27,979 nucleotides of DNA. Source: CALCCV01 sp964388665. Lineage in GTDB: Bacteria; Bdellovibrionota; Bdellovibrionia; Bdellovibrionales; Bdellovibrionaceae. A model generated the notes under the pieces. That model was not told the origin of the DNA. It saw nothing but the letters and a program-made list of their open reading frames with translations, and made no database searches. The stretch is from contig CAYMBJ010000052.1 of assembly GCA_964388665.1 (NCBI GenBank), positions 1 to 27,979 on the forward strand. Direction: 5' to 3'. Position numbers and translations under genes: made by a program. How positions within the stretch are numbered: position 1 is the stretch's first letter; every line of letters begins with the position of its first letter. Positions 7,898-17,200 of this stretch are shown here, one piece after another.

Positions 7898-8716
7898 GTG
7901 TTGATTGATTGGTTCACCGTTGTTGCTCAGGTCTTTAATTTTCTCGTTTTGGTTTGGCTATTGAAACGCTTTCTTTATAAACCGATTCTTCACGCCATTG
8001 ATGAGCGCGAAGCAAAAATTGCGGCAAGACTTGAAAACGCCGAAAAGATTCAAGCCGATGCCAAAAAAGAGAGTGCAGAACTTAAAGATAAAATAAAGAA
8101 GATCGACGATCAACGTGCCTCACTGTTAAGAAAAGCGACCGATGAGGCGCAGGCTGAACGCGAGAGACTTCTAGAAGAAGCAAGGAAGGCCGCAGAAGAT
8201 TTTGGCAATAAACGACATGCGGCTTTTAAGCGTGAAGAAGCGCAGATTCAGAAAGCCCTTGCTGAGCAAACGCAAAAAGAAGTGTTCGAACTCACGCGAA
8301 AGGTATTGATCGATCTCTCAGGCACGACATTGGAAGCACAAATGGTTAATGTTTTCCTGCAGCGGCTGATCGAACTCGATGACAAAAAAAAGAAACAACT
8401 GGCGGCGACGCTCACACCAAAAAATAATTTTGTAGCCAGGACCAAAGGCAATTCAGGAGACAATTCACGGGAAAAATCAGGCGTCTTGCGATCAAGCTTT
8501 GAACTGACACCAAAGCAGCGCACAGAAATTGAAAATGCAATTTGTGAACTTTCTGGCAATAGTAGCAAACTTCACTTTGAAGTCGTACCGGAGCTATTGA
8601 GTGGAATCGAGCTTGTTGTTAACGGCCAAAAGCTAGCGTGGAACATTGACAGTTATCTGGCCACTATTGAAAAAGAAGTCCATAGTTTGTTGACTTCAGA
8701 AGCGCAGTCACCATGA
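7898..8716 (+). CDS. atpF: N-type ATPase subunit b with delta-like C-terminal domain
   Basis: This is the peripheral stalk subunit of 272 residues. The start chosen is GTG 7898 (MLIDWFTVVAQVFNFLVLVW), 4 bases after atpE. An ATG at 7844 in frame would lie wholly in atpE and is rejected; TTG 7901 is possible. A single membrane helix (about 4-22) is followed by a long charged coiled coil (about 33-140). From about residue 170, and clearly at 203-265, the sequence follows the end of F-type delta subunits (LTPKQRTEIENAI, FEVVPELLSGIELVVNG, IDSYLATIEKEV). The operon has no separate delta gene, so this fused domain probably attaches the stalk to F1. It overlaps atpA by ATGA. Confidence 0.9.
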   Translation: MLIDWFTVVAQVFNFLVLVWLLKRFLYKPILHAIDEREAKIAARLENAEKIQADAKKESAELKDKIKKIDDQRASLLRKATDEAQAERERLLEEARKAAEDFGNKRHAAFKREEAQIQKALAEQTQKEVFELTRKVLIDLSGTTLEAQMVNVFLQRLIELDDKKKKQLAATLTPKNNFVARTKGNSGDNSREKSGVLRSSFELTPKQRTEIENAICELSGNSSKLHFEVVPELLSGIELVVNGQKLAWNIDSYLATIEKEVHSLLTSEAQSP

Positions 8717-10260
8717 AAAATGAATCAATAAACTTATTCGACACGATCGAGAGAGCCTTTTCTGATTTGCGCAAGGTGCGGATGTCGCACTCACCGAAAA
8801 TGGCACTCCAAGAGGTGGGCCATATTGTCAGTGTTTCCACTGGCATCGCCATGGTTTCAGGCTTGCCGGGTGTTGGGGCCGATGAGCTACTGATCTTTCC
8901 ACGTGATGTTCTTGGTATTGCGTTTGATGTTGATGCTGATCAAATCGGCGTCGTATTGCTTGGTGAATATTCGCACCTACAAGCAGGAGATGAGGTTCAC
9001 AGAACCGGTCAAGTTACAGATGTGCCCGTGGGAGATAAGCTACTTGGCCGAGTCATTGACCCTCTTGGTCGTGTGCTCGATGGCAAAGGTCCGATAGTGA
9101 CAGATCAACGCTTACCGATCGAACGAGCCGCAACGCCCATTATGAATCGTGCGCCAGTTGCGGTTCCACTGCAAACAGGAATTAAGGTCATAGATGCGCT
9201 AATCCCCATTGGGCGAGGCCAGCGCGAATTGATATTGGGCGATCGTCAGACGGGAAAGTCCACAATTGCCTTCGATACAATTCTCAATCAGAGAGGGACC
9301 GGTGTTATCTGTGTCTACTGTGCCATTGGCCAGAGAACTTCGTCGATAGCAAAGTCGATCGCTACCCTTCAAGAAAAAGGCGCCATGGACTACACAGTGG
9401 TGGTCGTAACCGAGGGAGGCGATCCCCCTGGTTTAACTTTTATCGCGCCCTATGCTGCGACCAGTATTGCTGAGAACTTTATGGAGCAGGGTCTGGACGT
9501 CTTGATCATTTATGATGACCTAACACATCACGCCAGGGCTTATCGCGAGATATCTCTGTTGCTTCGTCGTCCTCCGGGGCGCGAAGCCTTTCCTGGAGAC
9601 ATTTTTTATATTCATTCGCGGCTTCTCGAACGGGCCACGCATTTGGCTCAGGATCTCGGCGGAGGATCGCTCACTGCGCTACCTATCATTGAGACTGAAG
9701 CGCAAAATATTTCGGCTTACATTCCCACGAATCTGATCTCGATAACAGACGGGCAAATTTATCTCTCCCCGTCTCTCTTTGAACTCGGCGTACTGCCAGC
9801 CATTGATGTTGGGAAGTCTGTGTCACGTGTCGGCGGAAAGGCTCAGCTTGCGGCCTATCGCGCAGTGACTGGCAATTTGAAACTCGCATATGCCCAATTT
9901 GAAGAGCTGGAGACTTTTGCGAAGTTTGGCGCCCGCATGGACGAAGACACGAGCGAGATCATTGAGCATGGGAAGCGAATACGCGCCTGCCTCAAACAAC
10001 CGGAATTCTCACCACTCTCAGTCCCAGCACAGATTGTTCTTTTGCTGGCTCTTTCGAATCAACTGCTCGACTTCGTGCCACTCGAGAAAATTTCAAACGC
10101 AGAGAAAAGCCTATTGAAAGCCTCTGAAGGCTTGCCTTCAGAGATCCTTGAGCAGATAGCCAATGGCGAAAAGCTGACAGACGAGCATCGCAAATCTATT
10201 GTGGAGATTGCGAGAAAGGCCCTCACCACTTTTCAAAGTGATGAAGGAGCATTGGCATGA
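8713..10260 (+). CDS. atpA: N-type ATPase subunit alpha
   Basis: This is the non-catalytic nucleotide-binding subunit of 515 residues. The ATG at 8713 overlaps the atpF stop by four bases (ATGA). Walker A is GDRQTGKS at residues 176-183; VIYDDLTHHARAYREISLLLRRPPGREAFPGD (given here as DLTHHARAYR and PPGREAFPGD) is the strongly conserved catalytic-interface region. SVSRVGGKAQ supplies the conserved interface Arg. The C-terminal helical bundle runs to the end. The gene ends with ATGA overlapping atpG. Placement after b, without an intervening delta gene, distinguishes it from ordinary F-type operons. Confidence 0.95.
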   Translation: MKNESINLFDTIERAFSDLRKVRMSHSPKMALQEVGHIVSVSTGIAMVSGLPGVGADELLIFPRDVLGIAFDVDADQIGVVLLGEYSHLQAGDEVHRTGQVTDVPVGDKLLGRVIDPLGRVLDGKGPIVTDQRLPIERAATPIMNRAPVAVPLQTGIKVIDALIPIGRGQRELILGDRQTGKSTIAFDTILNQRGTGVICVYCAIGQRTSSIAKSIATLQEKGAMDYTVVVVTEGGDPPGLTFIAPYAATSIAENFMEQGLDVLIIYDDLTHHARAYREISLLLRRPPGREAFPGDIFYIHSRLLERATHLAQDLGGGSLTALPIIETEAQNISAYIPTNLISITDGQIYLSPSLFELGVLPAIDVGKSVSRVGGKAQLAAYRAVTGNLKLAYAQFEELETFAKFGARMDEDTSEIIEHGKRIRACLKQPEFSPLSVPAQIVLLLALSNQLLDFVPLEKISNAEKSLLKASEGLPSEILEQIANGEKLTDEHRKSIVEIARKALTTFQSDEGALA

Positions 10261-11174
10261 GTCAAACAGTTGCACATCTCCAGAGAAAAGCAAAAGTCGC
10301 GGGCGACCTGCAAACCGTAGTGCGCACCATGAAGGCCATGGCCGCTTCCAGTATTGGACAATATGAAAAATCTGCGCAGTCGCTGGCTGATTACTATCGC
10401 ACTGTCGAGTTGGGGCTCAGTGCATGTTTTCGTCAATATACGGGCGAACAATTTTCGATGAAGTCTTTGAGTTCCTACCAAGCAAAAAATGAATACACGA
10501 TTGCCGTCGTGGTGTTTGGTACGGATCAAGGGCTGGTGGGGCAATTCAATGAGCTTGTCTCTAAGTTCGCAGTAAAAACTCTTGGTAATCTATCTGGCAA
10601 ACACCGCGTCTGGTCGGTCGGAGAGCGTGTTCGCGCGCGTCTGCTTGACGCAGGTGTGGAATCCGCGGGAGCATTTCCTTTGCCAAAATCTTTGAATGGC
10701 ATCACTCCCCTCGTGGGACAGATTCTCATTGAGGTCAATGCCCATGGCGAAGAGGGCGCTTGTGATGAGCTGCATTTGATCTACAATCAGAGAACCTCTG
10801 GCGCAGCTTTTGAGCCCGTGAGCCAACGACTCTTTCCTTTAGATAAGGACTGGCAACAGGATCTTATCGAGAAACAATGGCCAACTGCAAATTTGCCGCA
10901 AGTCGTGAATCCAGGCCTCACAACCTTGAGCAAACTGATTCGAGAGTATTTTTTTGTCACTCTCTTTCGAGCTTGCACCGAATCCCTAGCCAGTGAAAAC
11001 GCCAGTCGCCTGGCGGCCATGCAGCGAGCCGATAAGAACATTGAAGAGCTACTGGAAGCCCTTCGAGGCACCTATCATCGCTTGCGTCAGGGCGAAATTG
11101 ACGAGGAACTTTTTGATGTTATCGCCGGATATGAAGCTTTGTTCAAACGCCCACAAAGGAGTGCATCAACATGA
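10257..11174 (+). CDS. atpG: N-type ATPase subunit gamma
   Basis: This is the central rotating shaft, 305 residues. The ATG at 10257 has AAGGAG at 10244-10249 and overlaps atpA by ATGA. The N-terminal helix (QRKAKVAGDLQTVVRTMKAM) and the C-terminal helix (ESLASENASRLAAMQRAD) are the two conserved gamma signatures that form the coiled-coil shaft. The Rossmann-like middle domain (VFGTDQGLVGQFNELV) matches the usual SDRGLCGGFN-type strand. It is the last of the nine N-ATPase genes. The stop codon overlaps the start of a 28-codon micro-ORF. Confidence 0.94.
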   Translation: MSQTVAHLQRKAKVAGDLQTVVRTMKAMAASSIGQYEKSAQSLADYYRTVELGLSACFRQYTGEQFSMKSLSSYQAKNEYTIAVVVFGTDQGLVGQFNELVSKFAVKTLGNLSGKHRVWSVGERVRARLLDAGVESAGAFPLPKSLNGITPLVGQILIEVNAHGEEGACDELHLIYNQRTSGAAFEPVSQRLFPLDKDWQQDLIEKQWPTANLPQVVNPGLTTLSKLIREYFFVTLFRACTESLASENASRLAAMQRADKNIEELLEALRGTYHRLRQGEIDEELFDVIAGYEALFKRPQRSAST

Positions 11175-11257
11175 AGTTATACGGGGCCAGTTATCCCAAA
11201 TCTAACCCAAAACAAAGAAGAGAAATGAACTCAACACGCAAAGAGCTTGTCAAATGA
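11171..11257 (+). CDS. 28-codon basic micro-ORF linking atpG and the glucan synthase
   Basis: ATG at 11171 overlaps the atpG stop by ATGA, and its own TGA (11255-11257) overlaps the start codon of the glucan synthase, again by ATGA. A strong site AAAGGAG at 11155-11161 lies 9 bases before the ATG. The peptide (MKLYGASYPKSNPKQRRE plus ten more residues) is basic and unrelated to anything recognised. It may be a small protein in its own right or a coupling ORF that hands ribosomes from atpG to the next gene. Its length makes chance possible, but the double overlap plus ribosome binding site argues for translation. Confidence 0.5.
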   Translation: MKLYGASYPKSNPKQRREMNSTRKELVK

Positions 11258-14200
11258 ATCGAAAGACAATCAAAGATAATAATTTTCTTGAAATGCCACC
11301 CAATCTTGAATTCGAAAGTCCTATTAGGGATGAAATATTCAGCCCGGAAAGGCTTGAGCAATACGCACTCTACTTGGCGTCAGAGCTCTCAATTTCGGCA
11401 ACGAGAAAACGGGGGCGTTCGCTACTACCGCGACTAGAGGAAAACTATCAATGTCTCGTGCGCGCCTATAAGAAGCTCACAAAATCGGTTCAGAGAGGAA
11501 TCAGCGTTTCTCCCGGAGGCGAATGGCTCATTGATAATTTCCATATCATCGAGGATCAGGTCAGAGAGGTCCGTGAAGATTTGCCCGAATCTTATTATCG
11601 TGAACTTCCAAAAATATTAAAAGGTGATTTGGCTGGATACCCAAGAGTGTACGCCGTTGCCATCGCCTTGATCGCTCACCAAGACAGTCACATTGATGTC
11701 GAAGTTGTAAAAAGGTTTCTTGATAAATACCAAACTGCAAGTCCCCTCTTGATTGGAGAGGTCTGGGCCATTGCCATTGCTTTGAGGCTCGCTCTCATTG
11801 AAAATTTGCGAAGACTTGCCAATCAGATAGTCCACTTTCAGGAGATTCAGGAATGGGCGGATGATTGTGCTGATCAGATTCTTTCGGCTTCCAAAGTGTC
11901 TGAAGATAAAGTTCAAGAAATTAAACAAGAACTTTCTAAAGAATTGCAAAAGCCCGACACTTCAGATTGTTTTATAATTGTTCAGCTCTCTCGGCGCTTA
12001 CGAGATCAGTCCTCTAAGGTCCTGCCGATTTCTGACTGCCTGGAGCAGCACCTGACCAGTCAGGATCTAAACTTTGAGCACGTATTACACGCTGAATACC
12101 AAAGGCAGGCAGCATCTCAAGTCACCATCAGTAATATTGTCACGAGCATGCGACTGCTCTCGAATATAGACTGGCAAGAATTCTTTGAGAGAGTCAATCT
12201 GGTGGACCCTATTTTAGAAATGGACCCCGCCCGGGCCTATGGGATTATGGATTTCGCCAGTCGAGACAGGTACCGCCACACCATTGAAAAAATACAAAAA
12301 AGGACCGGCGTCAGTGAATTAGAAATTGCCAAAGATGTGTTGGCTTTGGCGACAGAAGCGCAGCGGTCCGAATCAGACGACCTACGAAAGCACCACGTTG
12401 GATATTACCTGATTGAAAATGGCCTAAGAAGCTTGGAGAAACGAATTGGCTATCGCCCCTCTTTTTTGGAGAAAGTAAAACGCCAAATTCTTGATCACCC
12501 TACAAGATTTTACCTTTCTGTTTTGTTTATTTTGACTTTTCTATTTTTGTCACCACTGCTGTTTTATGCCTATCGCCAAAATGCCCCATTATGGAGCTTG
12601 GCTCTCATTGCCCTAGCGGCAATTGTTCCGATCAGCGACAGTTGCCTAAATCTATTGAACCTCATTGTCACTCGCATAGTAAAACCTAGAATTTTGCCTA
12701 AGATCGATTTGGATAAAGAGCTTCCAAACTCAGAGAACGCATTTGTAATTGTTCCTACCATTCTCGCAGACAAAAATGCAGCATCTAGGGTCTTGGATGG
12801 TTTGGAAATTCGCTATTTATCCAATCAGGAAAGTAATCTTTTCTTTGGCTTATTGAGTGACTTCGCCGATTCTAATACTGAATCGACTCAAGAAGATGAC
12901 GAGCTGCTCGAGTTTCTTGTCAATGGTATCGATGAACTTAACCAAAAGTACAGCACTCAGCACAAGAAGTTCTTTCTATTTCACAGAAAACGCTTATGGA
13001 ATGGCTCAGAAAATCAGTGGATGGGTTGGGAGCGAAAACGTGGCAAAATTCATGAATTCAATCGATTCTTGCGTGGAGCAACGGACACCAGTTTTATTGT
13101 TGCACCACCCTTTGGGGATCTATTTTCTAATATTCGATACGTCATTACATTGGACTCCGACACGCAGCTGCCCAGAGGATCTGCAAAAAAGCTTCTCGGC
13201 ACAATACTTCATCCACTGTGCCAGCCGCAGCTCGATCCACAGTCAGGACGAGTGATCAGCGGCTATGGCATCTTACAGCCGCGCATAAGTATTACCCCAG
13301 AAAGTTCAGAGCGCTCCTGGTTTGCAAGAATATTCTCAGGTCACACGGGAATCGACCCCTATACAACGGCTGTCTCTGACGTCTATCAGGATCTGTTTGG
13401 TGAAGGCATTTATACGGGAAAAGGCCTGTATGTTGTCGACTGTTTTGAAAAAGCTCTAGCGGGAAGAATTCCTGAAAATGCCCTACTCAGTCATGACCTA
13501 TTTGAGGGCCTATTTGCGCGAACAGCTCTTGTTACCGAAATTGAATTCTTAGATGACTATCCAACACAATATGAAGCCTTTTCTAAAAGACAACATCGAT
13601 GGTCGCGGGGGGATTGGCAGATATTGCCCTGGCTATTCCCGCGTGTACCTGACTCCAATGGCAACAAGGTTCCCAATCAGCTCCCTTTTATTTCTAGATG
13701 GAAGATCTTTGATAATTTGCGTCGAAGCTTGGTTTCTACAATGGTCCTTTTGTGGCTGGTCTTGGGATGGACGATACTCCCTGGGCCCGCAGGAATTTGG
13801 ACACTCATTGCCCTTCTGGTATTGGCCTTTCCATCTTACGTTCATGCAACAAATAATCTTTTGCTACACCCCCGTGGAATTCCTTGGACCAGCCATTTTT
13901 GGAATGTTTGGGGAGATATTAGAATAAACACTGCGCAGTTTCTAGTCTCGTTTATTTGTATTCCCCATCAGGCCTACGTACATAGCGATGCAATTGTAAG
14001 GACCCTCTATCGGGTGTTTGTTTCTAAACAGAATTTACTCAATTGGCAAACGGCAGCTGATGTTGAGTCTAGGATGAGCACGCGGGGCCAAACATCCGCG
14101 CAAATTATTGCCGTACCAATACTTGGCTCATTGGGTCTATATGGATATTTGTTTTATTTTTATCCATGGTCACTTTTTGCAGCCTCTCCGCTTCTAATAA

Positions 14201-17200
14201 GCTGGGCTTTGTTTCCCATTGTCGCAAAACAAATGAGTCGGTCACGATTAAAACATAGGCCCATATTGGAGCCAATGGAAATTGATCAGATCCGCAATGT
14301 TGCAAGAAAGACCTGGAATTTTTTTGAAACATTTGTGACTGACAAAGAGAATTGGCTACCTCCAGACAATTTTCAGGAGGACCCCAAACCATTGATCGCG
14401 CATCGAACCTCACCTACTAATTTAGGTTTGCTCCTGCTCTCCACCTGTTCGGCCTATGACTTTGGCTACATTACACCCATTGAGATGCTTGAGCGTTTGA
14501 GGCGTACACTTTCTTCGATGTTGAAATTAGATCGTTGCTTTGGGCACTACTACAATTGGTATGACACCCAATCCTTGCAACCTCTGGCACCAAAGTACAT
14601 TTCGACAGTCGATAGTGGCAATTTGGCGGGCCACTTGATCACAGTCAAACAGATTTGCCTTTCAGTTATGGATGAACCCATTTTCTCACGGCAGAGCTTC
14701 TTAGGAATCATCGACACTCTCAAGATTGCTGAAGAAAATATCAAAAAATTGGAAAGCAGTCTTCAAGCGTCACATGAAGGACGATCTGGATTCGACAATG
14801 ACCTCCTCACGATTAGAATTCGGGAATGCCTAGACTCCTGTGTCTGCGAAGATGGGTCGACTTTGTTCAATTATCGATTCGCTTTGCTTGAAGTTCAAAA
14901 AAACATTGAGGCCCTGAATCAGTTTATTGATTCTCTCAGCCACGATCACGGAGAGACTCATTACCAAGCCATATCAATGTGGCTCAACAGTTCTCTGCAA
15001 ATGACAAAAGCATGCATCAATCAAATCGATAGCCTTTTGCCATACTCAGAAAAAGATCTGGCCGCCATATTTCCTTTGTTCAATGAACAGGACTCAAATC
15101 TGTTCTCAAAGTGGCAGATCCTGATTAGCTCCTTGGGTTCTATCAAAAGTCTTAAAGACCATCAGAGTCTGTGCAAAAACTTATCGGACCTGATCGCAAT
15201 TGGCCAAGCACAGAGCGCGCCGAGTGATCATCAAGTCATCCCACCGACGCACAATCTGTCGCAGATTCGGGAAGCATTTCTTTCTGTCACTGACTTTTGT
15301 AGTCAATTGACCAAGGGTGCCGAAGAGTTGTCCGAAACCTGCAATGAGCTTGCGACCACTATGGACTTCAAAGTTTTGTTCAATGGTCAGCGAAAGCTAT
15401 TTTCCATAGGCTACAATGTTGAACATGGCACTCTTGACAACTCTTACTATGACCTCCTGGCCTCCGAATCACGCTTGGCCAGCTTCATTGCAATTGCCAA
15501 AGGAGATGTCCCTCAAAGTCATTGGTTTCATTTAGGGCGTCAAATGACATCCGTTTATAAACAGAGAGTCTTGATTTCATGGTCGGCATCAATGTTTGAA
15601 TATCTTATGCCCCTGCTGGTCATGAAGAACTACCCAGACACTCTGCTAAATGAAACCCAGTTGGCTGTAATTAGGCAGCAGATGATCTATTGCAAAAGGC
15701 ACGGACTTCCTTGGGGAATCTCGGAGTCGGCGTATAATGCAAGAGATCTACAAATGAACTATCAGTATGGACCTTTTGGAGTCCCTGGCATGGGACTCAA
15801 GCGAGGTTTAAGTGATGACCTGGTCGTATCACCTTACTCAACAGCCCTGGCCGCAATGGTTTCTACCCAGGATATATACAGTAATTTTAATCGTCTGATG
15901 AGTGAAAATCTGTTAACTGATTTTGGATTTTATGAGTCAATCGATTACACAAAAGGCCGCATTCAACCGGGACAGAATCATGCCATCGTAAGAAACTTTA
16001 TGGTCCATCATCAAGGGATGATTCTGACTGCGCTTGACAACGTCATAAATGAAAATGTCTTGCAGAAACGCTTTCATCAGGATTTGATGATCCGTTCTTC
16101 AGAACTGCTATTGCAAGAGCGGACTCCAAAGAGAGTTAGCATCTCTCATCCTCGAGCCGAAGAGACCCGCATCGAGAAATCTGAAGCTTTCGACAAACAT
16201 CCCAATCTACGACATATAAAATTCGTAAACACCTCACATCCCATAACCCAAGTGCTTTCGAATGGCAGATACACTGTGATGCTAACCGCAGCCGGCTCGG
16301 GATATTCTCGATGCGAAAACATTTCGCTCTCCAGGTGGAATGAGGACTCTATGAGCAATAGTCATGGAAGCTATATCTTTATTGAAGATGTCACCACCAA
16401 CTTGTATTGGTCTGCAAGCTTTGAGCCGATGAACAGTCAGCCAGAGGCATATAAGACCTCCTTCTCTGAACACAAAGCAGAGTTTTGGTGCAATAAAAAC
16501 GAAATTGCCTCGCACACTGAAGTCATTGTTTCTTCTGAAGATGACGTCGAAATGCGAAGAATCACTCTGATCAACCATTCTGATGTGGTGCACACACTGA
16601 ATCTCACCAGCTATCTCGAGCCGATTTTGACCTCTCATAACGCTGACATTGCCCACCGTGCCTTCAGCAATCTGTTCATTGAAACCGAATACATCCCTTC
16701 CAAAACGGCACTTCTCGCCAGCAGAAGAAAGAGGACCGAGACTGAGAAAGAAATTTGGGGGGTCCATTTGGTGACCTTTGACGGAGAGCAGACGCAAGCT
16801 GTCGAATATGAAACAAACAGAAACAATTTTATTGGGCGCGCAAACAATATATCAGCGCCAAAGATGATTGGTGCTCGAAATTCGCTATCAAACACAGTTG
16901 GTGGAGTTTTGGATCCAATTCTTTCGTTGAGAAAACAAGTCAAGCTGGCGCCACATGCGACCGTTCGCTTGTGCTTTGTATCTGGAGTGACCCATTCCCG
17001 TGAGGATGCACTGAGACTCATTGATCGCTATCATGACCACCATGTTTTTGATCGAGAAGATGAAATGGGCTGGACGCAAAGCCAGGCTGAGCTGCGGCAC
17101 CTGAATATTAGTTTTGACGAAGCCCGGTATTTTCAAGAATTGGGCAATAGCTTGCTGTATCCCTGTGGGCCAATGAGATCAACACTTGCGAAGCATGAAT

